Of a stretch of 64,000 nt of DNA, positions 10,770 through 22,760 are shown in pieces. The notes beneath the pieces are model-generated. The model was not told the DNA's origin and searched no databases. It was given only the letters and a program-made list of their open reading frames with translations. The position numbers and the translations under genes were made by a program. The DNA comes from Lingula anatina (lineage: Eukaryota > Brachiopoda > Lingulata > Lingulida > Lingulidae), in assembly GCF_001039355.2 (NCBI RefSeq), contig NW_019775846.1, positions 721,562-785,561 of the forward strand. The letters run 5' to 3'. Every line of letters begins with the position of its first letter. Within the stretch, counting starts at the first letter, position 1.

Positions 10770-12162
10770 TATAAAAATGCACGGAAAAGTTAATTTAGAA
10801 AGATGAACACTACACAGATCAGTCGACCTTATTAACTGAGAGTCGGTTCGTGATTGCTGACCGAGAAGCGAAGCGTCAAAGTTGATAGACCTTCTTCATT
10901 TGACAGTAATTTAATATTGTGCTGCGACCACAATTTTGAACAGGTATGAAAAAACATGATTTAAGTTTCAATTTAATATAATATTTTTTCCAAAACTAAA
11001 TTATTCGTGCGTTGAATGCAGTGTTTGGTTTGTCAAGAAAGATGCTGGATTACGTCACTCATAGCAAATCATTTTCTTTTTTGTCTGAAAAACGACAGGT
11101 ATACAGTTAATACTATCACATATAATTTATTTCAAGTTTCTTTGTACAGAAGATACATAGCCACACCATGAGATCACTCGACCAATTAAACCATGTACAA
11201 CCTTGTAAAATATTAATTTTAATTGGCAAGTTCGTTTATTTATTGTCACTCAAAAATAAAGAATAGACTTGTAGTTTCATTTTGATTACCAATAAGCAAG
11301 GTTATATGGTATCTCAATTGAATGTAAAATAGCATTTTATTTATAATTTTTGAACTTGTTAAAGTGCGTTAACAAGTACACGCACCATTTCTGACGTTTT
11401 GTTAAGAACTAGAATAGGGCCTATAGTAACATATTTCATGTAACAAATAAATATTTCCTTGTTTCGAAGGCAATAGTTATTGTGCTCAAAGCACTTGATA
11501 TATAGATAGTACTTTTTAAGTTTCTGATCTAGATGACTTAAATACAGTTGATGACATTTACACATGATACTTATTTTTACGTCGGTTGCCTTTTGAAACC
11601 AACAATAAATTGACCTTGTGGACAAAACTTAATAAATAATGCAATGTACAATGAAAACTAAGTAACCAATTAGTAAAAATCAGCTGAAGGTAATTGATCC
11701 AATGCAATGGGAATATATACCACCCACTCTTCTGTCACAGATATCCAATTTCTCGTAAAATGTTTACTCAAATTCTAATTTTCCCCAAATCATTGGCTAT
11801 ACAATTCTATTTTCTCTTGCTCCCTAAATCTCCCACATCCTGGATTCTAAGTCGATCAGAAAGTCCTTAATGGATACGTCAATATTCCTTAACCTCGGGT
11901 GACCTCTCCCAAAGCAAGTTAAAAAAGACTTTAGTTATTGAAACCATTAATTGAACATATCCCTATAAGACAAGGTATGTTCTCATACTTCACAGCGTTC
12001 TCCCATATAAAGACGTTGTACTTGTGTTTCCTAGTTTGGACACGATTAAAGATTCAGAAAGTCTTTTTTCAATTATTATTGTTTAAACATTAAAAAGCAT
12101 TTCCATCGTTTTCTTTTTGCAGTGGTTTTCTGAGTCGCCAATCGCCACTACTTAACGTACAG
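10770..12162 (+). ncRNA. Candidate spliced plus-strand non-coding transcript (speculative)
   Basis: A TATA-like tataaaaat (10770-10778) sits about 30 bp before a possible start near 10800. A donor-like cag/gtatga follows at 10943/10944. A 40-base candidate exon with strong acceptor and donor (tttttgcag, then cag/gtaatg) lies at 12123-12162. No coding frame spans them. A transcript continuing rightwards would be antisense to NDNF. This rests on splice-like motifs alone. Confidence 0.2.
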
Positions 12163-12308
12163 GTAATGTAAATAACAACATGCATTCGGTGATGGCACCT
12201 TATTCAGATGTCATTTTCTTTCATTTTAAAAATCACAGCTGGCATGGCGTTGGTATTACTTTCTCTTTAACTCTTCATAAACAAAGCTTAGCATTTTACC
12301 TTTCAAAC

Positions 12309-12310
12309 AT

Positions 12311-12394
<84 letters not shown>
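12309..12394. repeat. Compound (CA)n(TA)n microsatellite in NDNF 3' UTR
   Basis: About nine CA units run into about 33 TA units. The tract ends about 20 bases from the NDNF stop codon, so the minus-strand mRNA would carry a long UA/UG repeat immediately after the stop. Confidence 0.9.
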
Positions 12395-12396
<2 letters not shown>

Positions 12397-12413
12397 GTTT
12401 TACATGTTCAACA

Positions 12414-13768
12414 TTATTCGTCACAGTGTTGGCGTGTTCTAATAGCGGTGGTTTGTAAACTTAACGTTTGACCCCCATGACGTTTTGTGACGTAAACATC
12501 AATTACGTATTGTTTATTGGGTTTCAAACCTTCAATTTTGTGCACGACAGCAGATCGCCGCCTTTCTTTATATCTAAATCGTCTGCACATCACTTTCTCA
12601 GACCTTCTCCGAGACTCCGGTGCAATACATTGGTCAGGCTTCAAATAAAAGTCACTGATTTGATTACTGTGTATTTCTCTCCTGTATAAACAATATCTTG
12701 ATGTCTCTCGTGTGGAAAGCCAAGCAACCGTCACGGAATTGCACTTCCGTAGATTTTCAAAACTTTTTATACTTGTGTCTTCAGGGAGTTTTGGATATGG
12801 ATATTTTCTATGATTATTTGACACAAATACTTTATAAGAAGTTCCTTGTCTTCTGCTTCCAGTGACACATATTTTGTATTCCCCAAGGATCGGGTTTTCC
12901 AGGATAAAACGACGGAGTTTACTTGCTGAACCGCTTGTGATCACATCATCATCACGTGATATTTGAACATGTGCGTGTCCAGAACACGGCTGAACCGAAA
13001 ACAGAAGTTCACTTACTTCTTGGGTCAGATTGTACATATAATATCGCGACCTTGATTTTTTGATGTAATCAAACGTAATTCTACCATCCTGCACTTCCTT
13101 GAACATAGAAGGATGTGAAGGTGTCTCGAATGAAGTGCCGTTATACGCTGTGCTCTGATTCGTTTGCTGGTTCACCGCAAAAACGTCAACGTAATACGTT
13201 TCACCAAATTGAAGATCGCTAAAAGCATAACTTGTTTTTGTTCCAATGCAAATAAAGAAATATTCACTTGGATCTGCAGCAGATATACGCGACTCCTGTC
13301 TCCGTTTCTTTTCCCTCCCTTCCCAGGTGAATCCAAATCCAAGATTTGGTGGAAGTTTTGGCGCGGAATTTCCGTGCATGTACGCCTCAGCGGCGCACAT
13401 GGTCTTCATGTTTTTCTCTTGATTTATCATGACACAATACTCGATGGGATCATTATGAAGAGCGTCGCTAGGACTTGGCTCCCAAGAGACGTGGACAGAG
13501 GTTTCACTGACGCTGGTCACGGTGACTGCGTCCTCCCCTATTGGTATCTCTGGGTAGGAGTGGTCAGCTTGCGTTGTGGACGCATAAAGCCTAATGCTGG
13601 TATCACTAGTAAGAGCTGTCACCTCTATCACATACAGTCCGGATGATGAGGTAAAAGCCGTGTATGACATGATGCTGTCCCCTTCCTGCAAGGTCAAAGG
13701 TCGACTAGATGTAGGCGTTGTCGTTGGCAAGATTGCCCGCTTCTGTTGCAGGAATTCATCTGTTTCAA
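12414..13768 (-). CDS. NDNF: NDNF last coding exon
   Basis: One 1355-base exon carries ETDEFLQQKRAILP through the fibronectin III-like regions to the stop (TAA at 12416-12414; last residues RTRQHCDE). It extends in frame upstream of the apparent methionine-less open frame to the acceptor at 13769-13770. Vertebrate NDNF likewise carries most of its coding sequence in one large last exon. Confidence 0.92.
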
Positions 13769-14957
13769 CTGTAATAGAATAACGATTAGAAATTATTATC
13801 AGATTTTGTCACAAAATCTTACGTTGTGAAGATGCAAATCAATTCTATCTCACGTTTATTCTAACGGAGAAAAGTGCTGCATGCCTGACCAATATTACCA
13901 AATATCATATATATCTTGCGTTTATTACGCTTTACAAAAATTATATCCAAGTGAATCTATTATGTTGTGTCTCCTCTTGGGTCTTAATGTTTCTGTGGAA
14001 GCTAGATCCTGGATGTCATACAAGGTGGGCTATTTTTGTTAAACAAAAGAAGAAACCTGAATACCGTGAAGTGTGTACTGTTTCGTCAACCTACACCTAA
14101 GTAAAATTGTTGTTCAATCAATGTTTCGTTGGCTACTACCGTACCACGGACACAACGGTTGAAAATATTATTAAGATAAGGCTGTGGATTGAATAAATTG
14201 TCGGTAATTTATTTGAATGCTAAACACAGATAATGGAATAATTTAGAAAAACAGCCTGGAAATTTATATTCACCTTGTCCAGAGCCACTCCGCTCCTCTA
14301 CGGGTAACTCTCCGTGGTAAAGCTTGAACTCCAGAGGAGAAGCGCAGGGCGTCACCTTGATAATCAGAGGACTCTCATCTTCGTCCACGATGAAATAAAA
14401 TCTGCAGAGTGAAATACATGTTTGTCAATTATCATGCAGCTTGGTTTAACATCTATAGTGTTATATTTGATTAAGGCATTTTTGGATGCCAACTCAATGT
14501 TTCAAAATATCCTGAAATACATAAGCTAAGTGTAATATTTGATACAATCAGATGAACTAGCCCTAACTTATCTTTATAATTATGTTATACCTAATCACAA
14601 AATTTAATGTTGCTGACCCAACATTAGCCCTTATTAATGTTTATGAAATGTTTCATGTCCAAGTTATCTAGCATTACTTGTCAATTCGCAATTTCCTTCG
14701 CCGTTGTTGCACTTTCTGAAAAAAAAATTGAAAACCTGGTAGAGAACCAACCTCTGTTTGTCTCCTTTGTAAAGGAAACTCATCACCTCGGTCCCATCAG
14801 GCAGAGCCTTTGTGTCGTATAAGATCTCTGTATGGGTGAGCTGGAATTGTGTGTAGGCACTGTTACTACTGGGTATCTTCTGACCAATGATGCCTTGAGC
14901 CAACGTGGTCAGCGTTAGTATGACAACCGAGAACAAGGTTTCCAAAGTCAGTGTCAT
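12414..14957 (-). CDS. NDNF: NDNF orthologue (neuron-derived neurotrophic factor), secreted
   Basis: Three coding exons on the minus strand, 14957-14752, 14401-14274 and 13768-12414, join with consistent phases (2, then 1) to 562 residues; human NDNF is 568. The protein starts MTLTLETLFSVVILTLTTLA, a signal peptide. An NDNF-type N-terminal domain follows (FYFIVDEDESPLIIKVTPC, matching the family's FYF-V--TPC block). Next are a first fibronectin III-like region (VTSVSETSVHVSWEPSPSDA, YCVMINQEKNMKTMC, YYVDVFAVN), the block YPYPKLPEDTSIKSFENLRK, CNSVTVAWL and CLYRREI, and the ending IEGLKPNKQYVIDVYVTKRH. N-glycosylation sequons include NQS, NGT and NLT. Vertebrate NDNF is a secreted glycoprotein with neurotrophic activity and FGF-receptor antagonism; the family includes Drosophila Nord. 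Assignment is confident; function here is by homology. Confidence 0.93.
14274..14401 (-). CDS. NDNF: NDNF second coding exon
   Basis: It is 128 bases with acceptor ctctgcag and donor caag/gtgaat. It encodes FYFIVDEDESPLIIKVTPCA then SPLEFKLYHGELPVEERSGS, the most conserved N-terminal block of NDNF. Confidence 0.9.
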
Positions 14958-14972
14958 CCTTAAGTCTTTTTT
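14752..14972 (-). CDS. NDNF: NDNF first coding exon (signal peptide and start of N-terminal domain)
   Basis: The ATG is at 14957-14955, after 15 bases of 5' UTR that begin at an acceptor (ttctttcag) at 14972/14973. An upstream leader exon is therefore expected. The donor, cagag/gttggt at 14752, is weak, but it gives phase 2 and the join KQR-FYFIV, matching the family. Confidence 0.85.
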
Positions 14973-15706
14973 CTGAAAGAAAAAAAAACAACAGGCATGA
15001 GGTTTATTCTTAGATGACAATATTGTGCAAGGTACCCAAATTGTGAAAATCGTGCTAAGATTGCAAGTACTTGGTACTAAATGATTGTCGGCCTCAGAGT
15101 TCTTTCGTGGAAAAAAAAACACAGACACAAACTGTAAACTGTTGGCGTCGCACCAAATCTTGCATTAAATAAAACAGAGAAAAAAAGAGTAACAAAAAAA
15201 CCGTAGGTCCATGCTTCTCATCCAAATAAAGTTTTAACAACATTGTATTTAAAAACATGTCTGAATAAAACAATATTTAAAATGTTAGTATTATTTTAGG
15301 TGCACTTAAATGATTAGAATAAATGAACGATGCGCATGCCTCAGCTTATCTTAGGGACTTGCATAATAAAACTGAAATTCAGAATCTTATGTATACTTGA
15401 GCAAAGAACGATTAACCATAGGTTTAATAAATAAAAAGATTACGCATTTGCTTCCATGTACGAATCGGTATTCTTCGGACGACTTTAAGAGCATGTACTC
15501 CTTTCTTTTGTCGATTATATACATGTAGGTTGATACCCCCGCGCCTTATCACACCCTCAAAAAATTCAGTGTAACAATTAGCGCAGCTAATACGGATTAC
15601 AGTGCTGATCATATACATGTATTAATTAAGCCCACCATGCAACCAGCAAAGAGTTTCAAACTTGCAGTCCCAGGCTTTTGATGTGCAATTAATTTCCGAT
15701 ACTTAC

Positions 15707-15760
15707 ACCGTATAGACGCGAGGAGAACTTATCGCGAAGAGCATACCCACCCTTAACATA
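15707..15760 (-). other. Candidate NDNF 5' leader exon A (donor at 15706)
   Basis: The minus strand has an excellent donor (gtaagt, 15706-15701) preceded by a locally CpG-containing segment (cgcgataag, ctcgcgtc). It lies about 730 bp upstream of the acceptor before the NDNF start exon. The upstream edge is not defined. Confidence 0.25.
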
Positions 15761-16737
15761 AACAAAAAATTAAGTTAATGGAACCGTATGTCCTGATTTT
15801 GTTTTAAACGCTTTGAAGTGAGCAATCTAATATCACCAGGTAGTAAAATATCAGATCGTCTGTTGATGAGAATCTCCAAGGCACAGCCTGATTTTAAAAT
15901 CTGGTAAGCTTGGGTAATTATGATGAAATTTCTGACCGAACTGTCTGGTTGAGAATGCTTAATATTAAGAACCGTAGTCAAGCATTTCGCAAGATTGCTC
16001 AGGAGAGTGTAATCGCCCTGAGTTTCACGTGAACTTACTCTACCACAGTTAATTGTATTATAATAGATTTTTCGGAAGAGTGTTAAAACTCTGAGGTTCA
16101 GTGTTTTTACGCTACCCAACATGGGTATCCTTCACCGTTCATTAAAGGTGGAAATAACACTGTATTATAACAGATATGGTAAAAACACTTTTCAAAAACT
16201 GTGACCACTGGTGTTTGCCATAGACATAAGAATGGTGTCCGAGAACTTTTGGATTTATTTAGGCCTATTAACCTATTTTTGTTCTGATGATATAAATGTT
16301 TTTATGCCACAACTAGATCGGAGATGGGCATTTTAAACAGTCATCTGACATGTGTTTCAACGAAGCGACCGACAATATTTCAACGCCAAATAAAACATCA
16401 TAATTTCAACACAAGGTTAAGTAAGTTTTTGTCAATAACCAGGATGGTCATGTTGGCGTACTTTTCTCTCTTTTGTGTGAAAATAACCTTCAGAACCTTA
16501 CATTTATGTTGTTTACGTTGAACTGTTTGAATACTACTGGCGATGTTACCGAAAACAAACTGGCAAAACCAGACAATGTTAACAAACACACACAGCGAAC
16601 CGGGGTGCAATGTAAATGTCAAAAAGTGCGCCATTGGGTATTAATTTTGGTTAAATTTGAAAAGACCAACCAAGTGCAAACCACTACTGGGCCCGATCCT
16701 TCCTTACACAAGGCATGGATGCTTATAGGCCCTACCT

Positions 16738-16740
<3 letters not shown>

Positions 16741-16800
<60 letters not shown>
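16741..16800. repeat. (AG)n microsatellite
   Basis: About 30 GA units with one GGG interruption. Arg-Glu or Leu-Ser repeat open frames across it are artefacts. Confidence 0.95.
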
Positions 16801-16802
<2 letters not shown>

Positions 16803-19800
16803 TTGCAAATAAAGAAAAAACGCCTCCACATGTACTCGACCGATATATATGCGATGACATTTTACAAAAAGTGACCATCCCAGATAGCATGAGCAGTATA
16901 CACACTGCTGTTTGGTTTAAAAAATCTTCACGAAATCCGTGTAATCCCAATGAACCACTAGGCAGTGTTAAGCAGCCTAATAAATGTACTATACATATAC
17001 CATTCATGTACAAAGATAGAGTTAGCCATTGATATTTGAGTATTTTTATCTAAATTATATCCAGCAGGAAGAAAACAGACCAAAAAGAAATGGAGAAAAA
17101 AGTGTATATACTTCATAAAGTGTAAAGATGGGAATTATTGTTGGGAATTATTTAATAGACACAAGCACCCGGTATTGGCTAACAAATGGCAGCCTCAATA
17201 TAAGTTAATTGTTGTATTCCTCATAAACCCACAAATACTGATGAAAATGCCAAGAACGTGGGCTGAGAGGTGAAAGGGGGGGGGGTTAACCTTAAAATAC
17301 ATCTTCGTAGTCTCTATCAGGGCCACAGATAGATTTTTCACTAGAATCAAGATATTCACATTTATGTCTCTAGATAAATGATGGTACCTTTCTGCACTGT
17401 GAGAGAAAAGTACACATAATTATCTGCGATAAGAAGTTAAAACATCTTCGTACGCATCCCTCCAGTAGAATCTGTACAAAATTGTAAAATCAAGTCGACA
17501 TTGTGTTGAGCCCTAGCATATTTGATGATCTCCTTGGTTAATTTTCATTCATGAAAATACGCATAAGTAGATCTTGCCTTATTTTAGCGAGCATGTTATT
17601 TAAATGTCCTTGAGCTTTTAGAATATCGGGTTAATCTGCTCTTTTTTTAACCAGGCACCGCGAGATCAAGGCACCTCTGCGCGACTGCATTGATTTTTCA
17701 AGCGGGACAAAACCAAGATGAATTGCTTGTAAAAATGGCTGTTTAATTTTATCATCGTTCAAATATTTTCTATCTTTCAGACGTCTCATCGTCTAGCGTT
17801 TACACAGCAAGGACGGGAAGTGCTTTCAGTCTTATTTGCTTATGTTTTGTTCTAGTCTTCCGCATGCTGCAATATATTCTATGTGGTTATTTGAACGTAT
17901 AAGAACAAGTTCGAGTAGTTGAGACTGATCAAATGAACGCACACTAGAAATACTATTTAGTTTGGAAATCAGTCAAGTTATTATCATTTTTTATTGAGGC
18001 CTCCTTCCCAACAGAAAGCATGGGCAATCTAAACCCCAGGGAGGGGGGATGGGAAGGAGGGAGGTAACTAATTGACGGGTGTTGGGTTGAGAGAGTGGGG
18101 GTAGCTTAGCCGCAGGTGACATTCATTGGGACTGAGATTCTGATGAAAAAAAAAGGGGGGGGGGGTCATTGTAATACTGCAAAATCGATGAAGATGATGG
18201 TGTAATCTAAATGTAATTTCAGAACATTCTTTTAATTGCCATTTACGAAACTTGCAGGAGAATAAAATGATGACTTGCATTCTTTTCTCGTTGACACTGT
18301 TAACGTTTTGCCAATGCATGTGATCCGGGAGTTTGCCATTCCCCATCTTTCAAAGTACAGCGCAAACTTTTGCACCAGCATATCCGCAAAGTTGATTGAA
18401 AGACAATAAATCAAGTAATCGGACCAAGTATCCAACCACTAATTTATCCATTCGGTATTTTTTCTCCCTGTCTATGAGCTCTTTTTTACCGCAAACAATG
18501 TTATGTGATCGCTCGTCTGTTTCCGAGTAGTAAAATCGCTTTTTTACGCATCCATTGTTTCTCTGTCAGCTAATATTGATATCATGAGACGTGTTCATCC
18601 TTCATCTGTCTACTGTTTGTCGCGCCGGAAAATTGTCATATCACACAACCCAGTATTTTGACACTTTTACTTGGGTAAAAATTGCTATATATATAATATA
18701 ACATGATATATTGCTTGGCTGTGTGACGATGCCTGTGAATATTTCTAGAATATTTCTGACGCTGGCCTATTATTACTCTGATTCCGTTAAACTATCTGTT
18801 AGCAAGAACACAAAGGTCATTAGTAAGGATTTGTCAATGTAATTATTCTAAGGATATTCCCAAACACAGCAGGAACTCATCTGTTATATGAAATATTACC
18901 TTGAGAAGTCGTTAAATAGATGACCGCGTCCAGTCCATTCGGCTTAAAGCCACTCTCCTTTTGCGTTGTCTCATCAAAAATTCCTAGACCTTATAAAGTA
19001 TTAATCAGTCTGTCGTCATATAATTAGTAAGGGAGGTATTTTTAGCGTGGCGGGGAATAATTGAATGAAATAATTAGCTGTTCGAATTTTTTGTCGTGGT
19101 ACCGAGTGCATCTAGAAACAGCTGCCTCAAGTAAGTGCAAAACAATTATCTTTTGTTTTTCTGTCATCGTAGACTGTACAAGTCTTGTGTCTGGTGCACT
19201 CAAACCGTAATATTTAAATTATTATTCCCCTTATACATAGCCGAAATAGAAAACATTCAGTTATTTTTGGAACGGGGTCTTTGTAAACAATGTCACTTTT
19301 TGTCAAAAACTTCAAAAATTAAGGATGTAATTTTGAAACCAAGTGACGACATGAAGCACGCGCTAACGAATGTCTCATTTTTTCCCGAACACTCAAAATC
19401 ATTAGGCGAAGTCTAAACAGATTTTAGTAATCAATATCTATTTCCACGTTCTATTTCCGAATAGATTATCTTCAGCATTTAGTAAAACATTACACCAAAG
19501 TTTGATCCTCATTACATATACATGCCAATATGTGTCTTTTTACATATTTTTTTCTCTAGCTACTCTATTGCCCTCGGTGTCACATCGTTAAGGGCTGAAT
19601 ATAAATCAAGTCGCATGATTGGATAAAGTACGTCCATGCACTACACATGTCCTAAGCCATTAACTAGGTATCATCAAATTTGATGGAAAAGGTCAACATT
19701 TCCACGATAAGAATTGCAATCTACGCTTGATATATTTGATAATTATCCTGTATTGAAAGTATTGTCATTGTCGTCACAGTTACCATTACTTCAAACCCTT

Positions 19801-20089
19801 AATGTATTCCTTGCATATAATTACAACGATTTAACATGTAATAAAGTTATTATTCATGTTGTTAGTGATAACTACTTACAGCTACAGTGCCTCAATATTT
19901 ACATTATATATAATAAGTGTACTATTTAAGGTATGTTTAACATAAGGTTAAGCGCTTCTGTTACTAACAACTTACCAACAGCTTGCTATTTTATCCTTTA
20001 TAGCCTACCACTGAATTATCTTGCCGGATACATACAATAGGACAAGACTATGAAATGGTCATTGGTATTTTCAGCATGGACTACACACG

Positions 20090-20300
20090 AAACTCTGAGA
20101 CCGTGAAGTACCACGTCGACTTTTTGTACGAGCAACCGCGCACAACTTCGATCGTCTTATTACGTGATTGTGACGTAAGAAGTGATCGCATTAAAGCTGC
20201 GCGATCGGGCACAAGAGGGAATTAAATTCGCGTAACATTGATCGGCTGTGACTGGTATGGTATCTTGGTTTTTAGCATTAAAACGTCACGTACGCGTTTG
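20090..20300. promoter_or_regulatory. CpG-richer patch with CRE-like sites
   Basis: CpG dinucleotides are unusually dense for this window. CRE-like TGACGTAA occurs at 20171-20178, with nearby ATTACGTGAT and AACGTCACGTACGCG. It could be a promoter or enhancer of NDNF or an unseen transcript. Confidence 0.3.
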
Positions 20301-20686
20301 ATGCGACCGATTTAAAGTCTTTCATTAAATTTAGAGACCGAAAAGTCCCCTACCCTTCAGTCACCCCGTATCGCGAGATGCTTGGTACTGAGCGCAGGTT
20401 GTGGAGTGCACATCGACACGTTAGATTTCAGACCGACTGAGTGCGTGACACGTATGGATTTCCACGCTAATTATAACTAATGGAGTACGCACGTGCTTCT
20501 ATTTTCAAGCAGTTTAATAGTTAAGTATCAAAGATATGCACTGTAAATGTTTAATACTCAATTATTAAAGGTTAATCCCCATTGAACTATCTTTAAAAAG
20601 ATGTATGCGTGACGGCTTTTACGTTACCCATTGATTTTTGTTTATTTCTGTGCGTTAAGAATTAAGTCGATCTCTGCTCCTGACCG

Positions 20687-20688
<2 letters not shown>

Positions 20689-20721
<33 letters not shown>
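20689..20721. repeat. (TC)n microsatellite
   Basis: A run of about 15 TC units, close to the CpG-richer patch. Confidence 0.9.
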
Positions 20722-20722
<1 letters not shown>

Positions 20723-22644
20723 AACACAATGGGCTAGGCAACAACAAGTTATCGCACAAAACGTTGTGGACCCTACTTCCTATCAAGGACGCGCGGAAGT
20801 TTTCAATCTAAAATGGGATATAACCATTTCTCCTCTGTGCTCTTCCCTAGTCAAAACCAAGAGAATCCCCAGTCAGTTTCACAGCATTTTCTCCGTTACC
20901 CAGATTAATTTGTATCGTATCTGCATTTCTTTTCTTTCTAAAGAACAGCAAATTGGGGAAATTCCCTAGAGCATGAATTAGCACCAATACTGAATTCTGG
21001 AAGAACAAAATCGAAAAACACATAGACTATGATATCCCACTGAGAGATGTTCGGAGGAGGCACTTTAAGATAACGCCATATAAATGGCTTGTAGTATATT
21101 TGGTAAAATTGAATGTGACGTGTCTGATTATTTTAGGATACATGTGAAATTACACTCTTGTCTTGGGGCTAAATCTCCTTTAAACTTTGTAAAATAAGAA
21201 TGAACTCGAGCAAAAAGATAACTACAAGCATCAGGTGATTGATATATGGAGTCGAGCAAACCTGGTCGGATTCAGAATACTGCGCTACACTTCCCTTATA
21301 TCATGCCTTTGCAGTGTATTTTTGATGAATTCGTTAAAATAGAAATCCAGACATTTGATAATATGCAGGAACAGTCCAAGAAAAACAAAGTCTACAGAAA
21401 AATTTGTAAAACGAAAAGTGCCTATGTCAGGATGGATTAATATCGTAAAAGAAATTTTTCAAAAGAATTCGAAAAAAAAGAAAGAAACATCGTTAGCTGG
21501 TTAATTATGTGAACGCACTGATGATATATTATATTGTATTTCAATAATATTTGACAGAGTTGATGAAAATTGCAAGAGGAAGCCATCCTCCGTCAACCTG
21601 AACACGGTAGTGCAAGACAGCGATGGCACTGTACAAAATAACCCTAACTAAACAAAACCATGCGATTGTAGCGCCAGTATTTGCACTGGAATAAGGTTTC
21701 AATATCAGAAAAACATTTTTCGCCTAAACAACTGCTTTATAGTTAACGTATTCTACCGTTGACTGCACCAAAGCCTGTAGTAAACGGTGGTGTAAGAGCC
21801 TGCTGGGTAACTATGCGCCCTCGCTCATAATTTTGCACCGAGATACAACCGTGATAAGAGGGTTACAATCGTTCTTGTTTTGAAACACAACAAACGCGTA
21901 ACTGAAACCGTAGACCAGTGAGCGCATCTTGACTTGTAGTTGTAAAATACAGCTTCTTCAATACAGTTTCATTTCTTTTTTTCAAACAATTGTTCGAACG
22001 ATTACTACAATCGGGGATGATTTAAATGGGCGAGTGTGTGCCCCGTCTGGAATCGTGCACTGAGCAACATTTTTGCATGTTGGCTTTGCAAAGAAAAACT
22101 AGCTAGGTGAAACCCGGATTGCATTGGTATGTTTTACTTTCAGAGGTTATGTGAGTCTCCAGTGAAAATTGTTAAAACGCCTTGGTGAACAATAATGCAT
22201 AAAACGTTTTATGGATGTATTCAACTTGTGGCGCTGCAAACCTATGGCAAATCCATTGGCTTGATGAGTGTGGTTGAAAAACATCACAAACAGAATTGAT
22301 AAGATACTGAAATAACGTATACTGTCTCATGCATGATTGAGGTTCATTAACTGAAGATTTAACAGACTTTTAAGTTAATGCTCATGTGAATGAATGACAG
22401 CTTTTTCAGATACAAACATATTCTTTAAACCAAAAGCAATTTCCACACCCCAGTTTTGAAAACATGAGACAGCAGAAATCAAGTATTTCGAATATGCCAT
22501 TGGCTATAAACTTATGCATCAGTCTGAACCCTTAAGACAAGAGAATGGTATGAGCAGGAATTAACTCGGTTGCATATCTTAAAATAGATTTTTTCCCTCA
22601 TAAAGTGCTTATTCTAAAATCATAAATAATATACATGTACTCAC

Positions 22645-22760
22645 CGTCTAACGTAATCAATAAGGATTCGGTTCTCTCTTGGTTATGGTGGTGTTTCTTT
22701 CATCAGCCGGAGTTGGGAGGACATTGCAATGCCGAAGGTTTCTCGGAAGCCACCTTTTAT
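22645..22760 (-). promoter_or_regulatory. Candidate NDNF leader exon B with TATA-like box
   Basis: On the minus strand, ATAAAAGG (22760-22753) is followed about 30 bp later by a plausible start near 22725 and by a strong donor, gacg/gtgagt, at 22645/22644. The segment between has no long frame, which suits a 5' UTR exon. Whether it joins NDNF 7.7 kb away is inference. Confidence 0.25.

Noticed and set aside
13164-13782. 160- and 62-codon plus-strand frames inside NDNF
   Set aside because: They are antisense shadows of the confirmed NDNF last exon.
16473-17032. Open frames with Arg-Glu or Leu-Ser repeats
   Set aside because: They are translations of the GA microsatellite at 16741-16800.
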